In this document: positions 1 through 5,931 of the stretch, piece by piece
How positions within the stretch are numbered: the first letter of the stretch is position 1
Layout of the letters: each line of letters opens with the position of its first letter
Origin: an uncultured Clostridia bacterium
GTDB taxonomy: Bacteria; Bacillota; Clostridia; Lachnospirales; CAG-274
Assembly: GCA_947629215.1 (NCBI GenBank)
Contig: CANRCU010000144.1
Location: forward strand, 1 to 6,115
Reading direction: 5' to 3'
DNA: 6,115 bases
Made by a program: the position numbers and the translations under genes
The notes under the pieces: model-generated
Database searches by the model: none
What the model was told of the DNA's origin: nothing
The model's input: the letters and a program-made list of their open reading frames with translations, nothing else

Positions 1-1
1 T

Positions 2-898
2 GCCGTTATCGGACAGCATGAACTGATAGATTTTGTTCTTACGGCTATGATAGCGGGCGGCAATGTGCTGCTTGAAGGTATGCCGGGGCTTGGCAAAACA
101 CGGCTTGTAAAGACCATAGGCAAAGTAATGGATATGGAGTTTTCGCGTATACAGTTTACCCCCGACCTTATGCCGTCGGATATTACGGGTACGGATATTT
201 TTATAAAAGACGAACAGGGCGGTCGTTTTGAATTTAGGCAAGGTCCCGTGTTTGCAAATATAGTGCTTGCCGACGAAATAAACCGCGCCACACCCAAAAC
301 GCAAAGCGCTTTGCTTGAGGCAATGCAGGAAAAGACCGTTACAGGCGGCAAAACAACATATACCCTGCCGGAACCGTTTTTTGTGCTTGCAACTCAGAAC
401 CCCATTGAGCAGGAGGGAACATACCCCCTGCCCGAAGCTCAGCTTGACCGTTTTATGTTCAAATTGAATGTGACCTTTCCCACGGCAAAAGAGCTTATGG
501 AAATAGTAGACCTTACGACCTCGGCGGAACAGCACGAGCCGCAGAAGGTTGCGGACGGCAGCCTTCTGACCGAAATTGCGGAAATTGCAAAACAGCTGCC
601 CATTGCTGAGGCTGTTGCGGATTTTGCAATGGGTCTTGTTATAAAAACTCACCCCGAAAACGGTTGGGAACAGGCAAAAAAATACATATTGTCGGGAGCA
701 AGCCCGCGCGCCGCTCAGGCAATAGTTACCGCCTCAAGGATACGCGCGGTATTGAACGGACGCTACAATGTCAGCTTTGACGATATAAAAGCTGTTGCAA
801 AACCTGTTTTGTGCCATAGGATATTGCTGAACTTTGAGGCGCTCAGCGACGGAGTCACAGCGGAAGCGCTTGTGGATATGCTGTTAAAGGAGAAGTAA
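2..898 (+). CDS. MoxR-family AAA+ ATPase, 5'-truncated by window edge
   Basis: MoxR AAA+ proteins are ATP-driven, chaperone-like factors that usually act with vWA-domain partners encoded next door. The frame is open to the left edge: the 15 codons before the first in-window ATG (position 47) read AVIGQHELIDFVLTA, the conserved MoxR N-terminal helix, so that ATG is internal and the true start lies outside. Counting from the ATG at 47, I see Walker A GMPGLGKT (11-18), Walker B VLADE (73-77) followed by INRA, sensor 1 ATQNP (115-119), LDRF (133-136) and the sensor 2 segment GASPRAAQA (217-225, Arg 221). About 298 codons are visible; family members are about 310-330 residues, so roughly 15-30 are missing. 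All catalytic motifs are intact. The stop is one base before the DUF58 start, so the two are surely co-transcribed. The substrate of this pair cannot be read from sequence. Confidence 0.95.
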   Translation, partial: AVIGQHELIDFVLTAMIAGGNVLLEGMPGLGKTRLVKTIGKVMDMEFSRIQFTPDLMPSDITGTDIFIKDEQGGRFEFRQGPVFANIVLADEINRATPKTQSALLEAMQEKTVTGGKTTYTLPEPFFVLATQNPIEQEGTYPLPEAQLDRFMFKLNVTFPTAKELMEIVDLTTSAEQHEPQKVADGSLLTEIAEIAKQLPIAEAVADFAMGLVIKTHPENGWEQAKKYILSGASPRAAQAIVTASRIRAVLNGRYNVSFDDIKAVAKPVLCHRILLNFEALSDGVTAEALVDMLLKEK

Positions 899-899
899 A

Positions 900-1748
900 A
901 TGACCGCATTGAGAGAAACTTTCACCTCGGAATATATGGATCGGATAAAAAAAATAAGTTTGCAGCTGAAAACAGATGCAGTATCCGTCGGCGGAAGAAG
1001 AAAGTCAAAAGCAAAGGGTCAGAGTGTGGAATTTTCGGATTTCAGAAATTATACTCAGGGCGACAGCGTAAAAAATATCGACTGGAAAAGTTACGGCAGG
1101 CTGGACAAGCTGATAATAAAACTTTTTCACGAAGAACGTCAGGCAAATGTCAATATCATACTCGACACAAGCGGCTCTATGGGGTTCGGCGATAAGGGTC
1201 TTACGCAAAAACTGCTGTGCGCCTGCCTTTGTTATATGTTTATGCTGAATATGGACAGGGTGAATATTTTTGCGCCCGGCAATACGCCGCTGTGCGATAT
1301 TACCTCGCCAAGCCGTATAAATATCGTTGTGGATCATCTTGACGGATTGGAATTTTCGGGCGAAGGCGATTTGTTGGGACCTTTGAAAAAAATGCCTCTC
1401 AGACAGGGCAGCTGTATATTTATATCGGATTTTTTTACAAACGACGATAAAACGGCGCTTTTTAAACTGCTTGCATATAAACGGCAAAAACTGTCAGCGC
1501 TCGTTTTGCTGGATAAGACCGAAGCCGACCCCGAATTGGACGAGGACGTTACATTGGAAGATTGCGAAAACGGCAGAACAATGCCCGCAATACCCGATAA
1601 GACAGCCATAAAAAAATATAAAGCGGCTCTTGACGCACACCTTGCGGAAATTGCAAACGCCGCAAAAAAGGCGCAGGGGCAGTTTGCGTTTGTGCGGACG
1701 GATATGAACGTGCTGAAGGTAATAAAAGATATGACGGTAAACTTTTAG
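900..1748 (+). CDS. DUF58 / vWA-domain protein, partner of MoxR
   Basis: DUF58 proteins carry a von Willebrand A-like fold and are the standard genetic partners of MoxR ATPases; their biochemical role is poorly known. The family signature is clear at residues 44-66: EFSDFRNYTQGD followed by IDWKSYGR. The vWA metal site begins with DTSGS (89-93), and SDFF (176-179) supplies the later acidic position. The region where family members usually have GGTDL reads GEGDL here (154-158), so the metal-coordinating Thr appears to be Gly. At 282 residues it is a short form, and I see no N-terminal membrane segments or signal peptide, so it is probably cytosolic. The ATG at 900 follows the moxR stop by one base, with AAAGGAG at 886-892 inside the end of moxR, giving tight coupling. 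No vWA/BatA or transglutaminase gene follows. The family call is firm; the function is unknown. Confidence 0.92.
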   Translation: MTALRETFTSEYMDRIKKISLQLKTDAVSVGGRRKSKAKGQSVEFSDFRNYTQGDSVKNIDWKSYGRLDKLIIKLFHEERQANVNIILDTSGSMGFGDKGLTQKLLCACLCYMFMLNMDRVNIFAPGNTPLCDITSPSRINIVVDHLDGLEFSGEGDLLGPLKKMPLRQGSCIFISDFFTNDDKTALFKLLAYKRQKLSALVLLDKTEADPELDEDVTLEDCENGRTMPAIPDKTAIKKYKAALDAHLAEIANAAKKAQGQFAFVRTDMNVLKVIKDMTVNF

Positions 1749-1782
1749 TTTTATCTAACAAGAAACTCATGTCGCTCGGGAA

Positions 1783-1809
1783 TTGAGGGTCCCAAATAAA
1801 GTTTATAAT
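1783..1809 (+). promoter_or_regulatory. Possible lepA promoter
   Basis: A perfect -10 hexamer TATAAT lies at 1804-1809, and TTGAGG at 1783-1788 could be the -35, but the 15-bp spacer is shorter than the preferred 17 and there is no TG extension. Transcription would start near 1815-1816, leaving a leader of about 18 nt that still contains the full Shine-Dalgarno. No terminator is visible between the DUF58 gene and this site, so readthrough from moxR-DUF58 is equally possible. Confidence 0.4.
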
Positions 1810-1820
1810 TTGAATTGGTT

Positions 1821-1836
1821 GGAGGAGAAAGTTTTG
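1821..1836 (+). promoter_or_regulatory. Ribosome binding site fixing the TTG start of lepA
   Basis: GGAGGAG at 1821-1827 is a near-perfect Shine-Dalgarno, six bases before TTG at 1834-1836. No ATG or GTG lies at a suitable distance. The frame is open further upstream to a TTG at 1783, but translation from there would run through the Shine-Dalgarno and add 17 residues with no family counterpart. Confidence 0.85.
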
Positions 1837-3642
1837 AGCAGACAAACCCATATAAGAAATTTCAGTATAATAGCGCATATAGACCATGGCAAGTCCACGC
1901 TTGCGGACAGGCTCATACAAAAAACAGGGCTGCTGACCGAGCGAGAGATGCAGGAGCAGGTGCTTGATAATATGGACTTGGAGCGCGAAAGAGGCATTAC
2001 CATAAAATCACAGGCAGTGCGTCTTATTTACAATGCCGACGACGGGGAGGAGTATATTTTCAATCTTATAGATACCCCCGGTCATGTCGATTTTAATTAT
2101 GAGGTATCGCGTTCGCTTGCGGCTTGCGACGGCGCGGTGCTGGTGGTGGATGCAGCTCAGGGCGTTGAGGCGCAGACTCTTGCAAACGTTTATCTTGCCT
2201 TTGACAACGACCTTGAGGTAATGCCCGTTATAAACAAAATAGACCTGCCGAGCGCAGAACCCGACCGCGTAAAAAAAGAGATAGAGGATATTATCGGTCT
2301 GGATTGTGAAAACGCGCCGCTTATTTCCGCAAAAGCGGACATAAATATAGACGCGGTCTTTAAAGGCATAATAGAGAATATCCCCGCGCCTTCGGGCGAT
2401 GAAAATGCGCCGCTCAAAGCGCTTATATTCGATAGTTTTTATGACAGCTACAAGGGCGTTATAGTGTTTATGCGTGTGTTTGACGGTATTGTCAAAAAAG
2501 GCTGCCGCGTGCGTTTTATGGCGACAGGCAAAGAGTTTGAGGTCGTCGAAGTGGGCGTTTTCGGTCCCGGGCGTTATATCCCGACCGACGACCTGCGCGC
2601 AGGCGATGTGGGCTACCTTACAGCAAGCATAAAAAACGTGCGTGATACGCAGATAGGCGATACCGTGACCGACTGTGAAAACCCCGTTGCCGAGGCTATG
2701 CCCGGTTATAAAAAGGTAAACAGCATGGTCTACTGCGGTATTTTTCCGGCAGACGGCTCAAAATATCAAGACCTTCGCGACGCTCTTGAAAAATTGCAGC
2801 TTAACGATGCGGCTCTCAATTTTGAGGCTGAAACGTCGGTCGCGCTTGGTTTCGGTTTCCGCTGCGGCTTTTTGGGACTTTTGCATCTTGAGATAGTGCA
2901 GGAAAGACTTGAAAGGGAATATAATCTTGACCTTGTTACAACTGCGCCGAGCGTTATCTATAAAATATATCTTACAAACGGCGAATGTATCGAGCTGTCA
3001 AACCCCTCCGATATGCCCGATGTCACAACAATAGTCAAGATGGAAGAACCCATAGTCAGAGCGGAGATAATACTTCCGAGCGAGTATATCGGCACCGTTA
3101 TGGAACTGTGCCAGCAGCGCCGCGGCGAATACATCGGCATAGATTATCCCGAAGAAACAAGGGCGCTGATAACCTATGACCTGCCGCTTAACGAAATAAT
3201 CTATGATTTCTTTGATGTGCTGAAATCACGTACAAGGGGCTATGCGTCGTTTGATTATGAACTCAAGGGCTATAAACAGTCACGGCTTGTCAAGCTGGAT
3301 ATGCTTGTTAACCGTGAAGTTGTGGATGCGCTTTCGTTTATCGTGCATGAGGATTCGGCAGCCGATAAGGGCAGAAAAATGGCAGAAAAACTCAAAAAAG
3401 AGATACCGCGGCATCAGTTTGAGATACCTATACAAGCTGCAATAGGCAATAAAATAATTGCAAGGGAAACCATCTCCGCCGTGCGCAAAGACGTGCTTGC
3501 AAAGTGCTACGGCGGCGACATAACAAGAAAGAAAAAGTTGCTTGAAAAACAGAAAGAGGGCAAAAAACGTATGCGCAGGATAGGCAGCATAGAAGTGCCT
3601 CAGTCTGCTTTTATGAGCGTTTTGAAATTAGAGGACGAATAA
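1834..3642 (+). CDS. lepA: Elongation factor 4 (LepA), ribosome-associated GTPase
   Basis: LepA/EF4 is a conserved translational GTPase that binds the ribosome; back-translocation and a role in initiation or ribosome assembly have both been proposed. From the TTG start it is 602 residues, the normal family length. GTPase motifs are G1 AHIDHGKST (14-22), G2 RERGITIK (51-58), G3 DTPGH (80-84, His 84 being the catalytic position), G4 NKID (134-137) and G5 SAK (165-167). Domain II follows (about 190-285), then the EF-G-like domains with GFRCGFLGLLHLEI (341-354). The LepA-specific basic C-terminal domain contains CYGGDITRKKKLLEKQKEGK (558-577) and GSIEVPQ (584-590). These features separate it from EF-G and from TypA/BipA. 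The protein looks fully intact. It is the first gene of a close-set group with rfbD and rfbC; the stop is 16 nt before the preferred rfbD start. Confidence 0.98.
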   Translation: MSRQTHIRNFSIIAHIDHGKSTLADRLIQKTGLLTEREMQEQVLDNMDLERERGITIKSQAVRLIYNADDGEEYIFNLIDTPGHVDFNYEVSRSLAACDGAVLVVDAAQGVEAQTLANVYLAFDNDLEVMPVINKIDLPSAEPDRVKKEIEDIIGLDCENAPLISAKADINIDAVFKGIIENIPAPSGDENAPLKALIFDSFYDSYKGVIVFMRVFDGIVKKGCRVRFMATGKEFEVVEVGVFGPGRYIPTDDLRAGDVGYLTASIKNVRDTQIGDTVTDCENPVAEAMPGYKKVNSMVYCGIFPADGSKYQDLRDALEKLQLNDAALNFEAETSVALGFGFRCGFLGLLHLEIVQERLEREYNLDLVTTAPSVIYKIYLTNGECIELSNPSDMPDVTTIVKMEEPIVRAEIILPSEYIGTVMELCQQRRGEYIGIDYPEETRALITYDLPLNEIIYDFFDVLKSRTRGYASFDYELKGYKQSRLVKLDMLVNREVVDALSFIVHEDSAADKGRKMAEKLKKEIPRHQFEIPIQAAIGNKIIARETISAVRKDVLAKCYGGDITRKKKLLEKQKEGKKRMRRIGSIEVPQSAFMSVLKLEDE

Positions 3643-3643
3643 G

Positions 3644-3661
3644 AAAGGATACATGACGATG
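3644..3661 (+). promoter_or_regulatory. Ribosome binding site deciding the rfbD start
   Basis: AAAGGA at 3644-3649 is the Shine-Dalgarno just after the lepA stop. Two in-frame ATGs follow, at 3653 and 3659. The first is only three bases away, too close; the second is nine bases away and gives MKFFVTG, the usual N-terminus of the family. I therefore prefer 3659, although 3653 would add only Met-Thr. Confidence 0.65.
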
Positions 3662-4573
3662 AAATTTTTTGTAACAGGCGTAGGCGGTCAGCTTGGTCAC
3701 GATGTTGTGAACGAAGCCGTAAAACGCGGATATAAGGCGGTCGGCAGCGATATTGCGGCGGAATACAGCGGTATAAAGGACGGCTCTGCGGTCGAAAGTG
3801 CCGAATATATAAGCCTTGACATTACGGACAAGGCGGCTGCGGAAAAGGCTATAGAGAGCTGCAATCCCGATGTTGTTGTGCATTGCGCGGCATGGACAGC
3901 CGTAGACGCGGCAGAGGACGAGGAGAACAGAAACAAGGTTTTTGCCATAAATACGGACGGTACAAAGAATATTGCCGCTGCGGCAAAAAAAGTCGGCGCA
4001 AAACTTATATATATAAGCACGGACTATGTTTTTGACGGACAGGGCGAAGAACCCTGGCAGCCCGACTGCAAGGCGTACAGTCCGCTAAATGTCTACGGCA
4101 GCAGTAAGTTGGGCGGTGAAAAAGCTGTCAGCGAAACACTGGACAAATTTTTTATAGTACGTATAGCCTGGGTATTTGGCATAAACGGCAACAACTTTAT
4201 CAAAACAATGCTTAATATAGGCAAAAAATACGATAAAATAAGGGTCGTTAACGATCAGATAGGAACACCGACCTATACTCTTGACCTTTCGCGTCTGTTG
4301 GTCGATATGGCTGAGAGCGAAAAATACGGTTACTATCACGCGACCAACGAGGGCGGTTTTATAAGCTGGTGCGATTTTGCAAAAGAAATATTCCGACAAG
4401 CAGGCTATCCTACCGCAGTCGAACCCGTTACCACCGAGGAATACGGCATTTCAAAGGCTGCAAGACCCTTTAATTCAAGATTGGATAAAAGCAAGCTTGT
4501 AAGCGCAGGTTTTAAGCCGCTGCCGACGTGGCAGGACGCATTGGATAGGTATTTAAAAGAAACGGGCAAATGA
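3659..4573 (+). CDS. rfbD: dTDP-4-dehydrorhamnose reductase (RfbD/RmlD)
   Basis: This enzyme catalyses the last step of dTDP-L-rhamnose synthesis, the NAD(P)H-dependent reduction of dTDP-4-dehydro-L-rhamnose, in the cytoplasm. The product feeds rhamnose-containing cell-surface polysaccharides. It is 304 residues from the ATG at 3659, a normal length. It is an extended SDR/Rossmann protein: nucleotide-binding GVGGQLG (7-13), CAAWTAVDAAE (76-86), STDYVFDG (120-127), the catalytic Y-x3-K pair Tyr146/Lys150 in VYGSSK, VNDQIGTPTYT (197-207), and the C-terminal RPFNSRLD (269-276) typical of RmlD. The GTPTYT and RPFNSRLD motifs argue for RmlD over a generic UDP-sugar epimerase. The sequence strongly resembles the RfbD I remember from gut Clostridia. 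The stop overlaps the rfbC Shine-Dalgarno, so the two genes are likely translationally coupled. Confidence 0.95.
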   Translation: MKFFVTGVGGQLGHDVVNEAVKRGYKAVGSDIAAEYSGIKDGSAVESAEYISLDITDKAAAEKAIESCNPDVVVHCAAWTAVDAAEDEENRNKVFAINTDGTKNIAAAAKKVGAKLIYISTDYVFDGQGEEPWQPDCKAYSPLNVYGSSKLGGEKAVSETLDKFFIVRIAWVFGINGNNFIKTMLNIGKKYDKIRVVNDQIGTPTYTLDLSRLLVDMAESEKYGYYHATNEGGFISWCDFAKEIFRQAGYPTAVEPVTTEEYGISKAARPFNSRLDKSKLVSAGFKPLPTWQDALDRYLKETGK

Positions 4574-4586
4574 GGTGAATAAAATG
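4572..4586 (+). promoter_or_regulatory. rfbC ribosome binding site overlapping the rfbD stop
   Basis: GAGGTG at 4572-4577 shares two bases with the rfbD TGA (4571-4573) and lies six bases before ATG at 4584. The GTG at 4575-4577 is in the rfbC frame but is part of the Shine-Dalgarno itself, and has no ribosome site of its own at the right distance, so it is not the start. The overlap suggests a ribosome ending rfbD can reinitiate on rfbC. Confidence 0.8.
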
Positions 4587-5129
4587 AGCAAAATAAAAGT
4601 TATAAAATGTGATATAGACGGGCTTTGTGTGATAGAACCGTCGGTTTTCGGCGATAACAGAGGTTATTTTATGGAAACATACAACAAAAACGATTTTCAC
4701 GAAGAGGGGCTGGACATGGTTTTTGTTCAGGATAACCAGTCCATGAGTACAAAGGGCGTTCTGCGTGGTCTGCATTTTCAGAAACAGTTTCCGCAGGGCA
4801 AACTTGTCAGAGTCGTAAGAGGCGCTGTTTTTGATGTTGCCGTAGACCTTCGCACGGGTTCCGAAACATACGGCAAGTGGTTCGGTGTGGAGCTTAGCGC
4901 CGACAACAAAAAGCAGTTTTATATACCCGAGGGCTTTGCACACGGTTTTTATGTGCTTAGCGACGAAGCGGAGTTCGTATATAAGTGTACCGACTTTTAT
5001 CATCCGGGCGACGAGGGCGGCATTCTCTGGAACGACCCCGATATAGGCATAGACTGGCCTATTCCCGAGGGCAGCGAACCGATACTTTCCGAAAAGGATA
5101 AAAAGTGGAGCGGTATAAAAAACAAATGA
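4584..5129 (+). CDS. rfbC: dTDP-4-dehydrorhamnose 3,5-epimerase (RfbC/RmlC)
   Basis: RmlC epimerises carbons 3 and 5 of dTDP-4-dehydro-6-deoxy-glucose, giving the substrate that RfbD reduces. It is a cofactor-free cupin-fold enzyme of the cytoplasm. The 181-residue product from the ATG at 4584 matches the usual length of about 180-185. Recognisable segments are PSVFGDNRGYFMETYN (19-34), VQDNQSMS (48-55), VLRGLHFQ (59-66, His 64 the expected catalytic base), QGKLVRVVRGAVFDVAVDLR (71-90), the substrate-pocket run IPEGFAHGFYVLSD (114-127), YKCTDFYHP (133-141, with the expected active-site Tyr), and LSEKD (168-172), whose Asp should pair with the His. Epimerase motifs appear intact, so an inactive paralogue is unlikely. 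It is the last gene of the lepA-rfbD-rfbC group and is followed within five bases by a terminator-like hairpin. rfbA and rfbB must lie elsewhere if the pathway is complete. Confidence 0.96.
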   Translation: MSKIKVIKCDIDGLCVIEPSVFGDNRGYFMETYNKNDFHEEGLDMVFVQDNQSMSTKGVLRGLHFQKQFPQGKLVRVVRGAVFDVAVDLRTGSETYGKWFGVELSADNKKQFYIPEGFAHGFYVLSDEAEFVYKCTDFYHPGDEGGILWNDPDIGIDWPIPEGSEPILSEKDKKWSGIKNK

Positions 5130-5130
5130 T

Positions 5131-5173
5131 AAAAAAAGCCGTTATTCCGCATAAAACGGAAATAACGGCTTTT
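5131..5173. terminator. Hairpin terminator between convergent rfbC and ANTAR gene
   Basis: GCCGTTA (5138-5144) pairs with TAACGGC (5163-5169), continued inward by TT with two of AAA and CCG (5147-5149) with CGG (5157-5159), leaving one bulged A and a seven-base loop (5150-5156). Flanking A and T runs lengthen the stem at its base. Read on the - strand the U-tract is seven T (complement of 5131-5137), a good terminator for the ANTAR gene. Read on the + strand it is four T (5170-5173), weaker but usable for rfbC. The ANTAR stop codon overlaps the edge of the structure at 5173. Confidence 0.9.
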
Positions 5174-5685
5174 CATCTGAGTACGGCTTTTGCAATTTCG
5201 GTGATAGTTCTTCCGGAATCCATACTCTTTTTTTCAAGAAATTTATGCGCCTGCGGCTCCGTCATACCCTTGTAAGCTATGAGATAACGTTTTGCGCGGT
5301 TTATAAGCGCCTCTTCATCGGGCGAACGCCTTGACCTTGTTTCGACCCTCAACATATCAATGTATGCAAGCAAAGCGGCTGAATTAAGCGGTACCGAAAG
5401 CGTGAGCATACGGCTTTCGTCGCAATATTGCAGCTGCTCATGCGTGCCTATGGAAATTATTCTGAAACTGTCGGGTATGGATGCCGATAAAGTGTTTATA
5501 TTGCCGTCGCCGAAACGGCAGCCGCAAATTATTATACCGCTTTCATAAAAATTTATCTTATGTATAAGGTCGCTTGCGTTCAGCACTGCTGCGGCGACAT
5601 TGTATCCGCCGCCAAGAACTGTCTTTGCTATCGAAAGCGCCGTTTTTTTATTTGAAAATGCAATGAACACATCGTTGCCCAACAT
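5173..5685 (-). CDS. ANTAR-domain RNA-binding antiterminator with degenerate receiver domain
   Basis: ANTAR proteins bind paired hairpins in nascent mRNA leaders and prevent formation of a terminator. The C-terminal 47 or so residues (124-170) fit the three-helix ANTAR pattern: an INRAKRYLI helix, KGMTEPQAHKFLEKKSMDSG, then RTITEIAKAVL, with the conserved AK, G-M-T-E, A, L, S-M and IA positions. Residues 1-110 resemble a response-regulator receiver fold, but the acidic pair after strand 1 is missing (VFIAFSN), the phospho-acceptor position after strand 3 reads IIICGCRF with Gly55 where Asp is expected, and the usual Lys before Pro99 is Val98. It probably does not use ordinary phosphorylation. 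The start at 5685 is secure: an in-frame TAA lies four codons upstream, and GGGGTGAT (complement of 5690-5697) precedes the ATG. It lies downstream of glnA on the same strand, suggesting control of nitrogen assimilation. At 170 residues it is a little short for the AmiR/NasT type. Confidence 0.88.
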   Translation of the reverse strand: MLGNDVFIAFSNKKTALSIAKTVLGGGYNVAAAVLNASDLIHKINFYESGIIICGCRFGDGNINTLSASIPDSFRIISIGTHEQLQYCDESRMLTLSVPLNSAALLAYIDMLRVETRSRRSPDEEALINRAKRYLIAYKGMTEPQAHKFLEKKSMDSGRTITEIAKAVLR

Positions 5686-5745
5686 ATTATCACCCCGTTA
5701 AAATGACTGAACCGAATAATATTCATTCAAAAATCGAATTACCTT

Positions 5746-5774
5746 ATTATAACATAATATTATTTTGTTTGCAA
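5746..5774 (-). promoter_or_regulatory. Sigma-A-type promoter of the ANTAR gene
   Basis: On the - strand, TTGCAA (5769-5774) and a perfect TATAAT (5746-5751) are separated by exactly 17 bp, with a TGT extension directly before the -10. Transcription would begin near 5739-5740, giving a leader of about 54 nt. The ANTAR gene can therefore be expressed independently of glnA, which ends in its own terminator. The surroundings are very AT-rich, which raises chance matches, but spacing and extension together are convincing. Confidence 0.72.
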
Positions 5775-5870
5775 TATATTACCGAAAATTTTATTTTTTT
5801 ATAATAATAGGGCGGATAAAACGACAGCGCTGTAAAATTTTCAAACATAGCTTAACTTTTTTGTTTCAAT

Positions 5871-5903
5871 AAAAAATGCAGGAAACACGAATGTTTCCTG
5901 CAT
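5871..5903 (-). terminator. Intrinsic terminator of glnA
   Basis: ATGCAGGAAAC (5876-5886) and GTTTCCTGCAT (5893-5903) form a perfect 11-bp stem with a six-base loop; the outer loop bases can also pair, leaving a four-base loop. On the - strand the stem runs directly into six T (complement of 5871-5876, the first shared with the stem). It begins 28 bases past the glnA stop. On the + strand no proper T-run follows, so it serves glnA. Confidence 0.92.
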
Positions 5904-5931
5904 AAAATGTTTTTGAGAATGTGTTTGTTTA

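Larger units (their letters stand above)
5686..5931. other. glnA-ANTAR intergenic region
   Basis: This 246-bp AT-rich spacer carries, in - strand order, the glnA terminator (5871-5903), a 10-bp perfect palindrome ACAGCGCTGT (5824-5833), two AAAATTTT tracts (5834-5841 and 5785-5792), the ANTAR promoter (5746-5774), and an 11-bp inverted repeat GAATAATATTC (5714-5724) in the expected leader. I see no convincing coding frame on either strand. Confidence 0.7.

Noticed and set aside
1005..1487. 160-codon open frame on the - strand
   Set aside because: It lies wholly antisense to the DUF58 gene, has no family-like motifs, and the + strand gene is secure.
1783..1833. Upstream TTG start extending LepA by 17 residues
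   Set aside because: Translation would pass through the strong Shine-Dalgarno at 1821-1827, and the extra residues have no counterpart in LepA proteins.
1749..1833. Riboswitch or T-box in the spacer before lepA
   Set aside because: The spacer is only 85 bases, the sole inverted repeat is four base pairs, and no T-box or known riboswitch consensus is present.
4575..4583. GTG start for rfbC
   Set aside because: The GTG is part of the Shine-Dalgarno that serves the ATG at 4584.
4512..5003. 163-codon open frame on the - strand
   Set aside because: It is antisense to rfbC, whose motifs are complete; the opposite-strand reading has unremarkable composition and no ribosome site of note.
5800..5805. 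+ strand TATAAT as a promoter for RNA antisense to the end of glnA
   Set aside because: Antisense control of glnA has been described in a clostridium, so I looked, but no acceptable -35 lies 16-18 bp upstream (TATTAC at best), there is no TG extension, and the tract is so AT-rich that a chance match is likely.
5871..5903. glnA terminator hairpin as an ANTAR binding site (six-base loop)
   Set aside because: On the RNA strand the loop is ATTCGT: A at position 1 fits, but position 4 is C, not the G expected for ANTAR targets, and no companion hairpin lies between the glnA stop and this stem.
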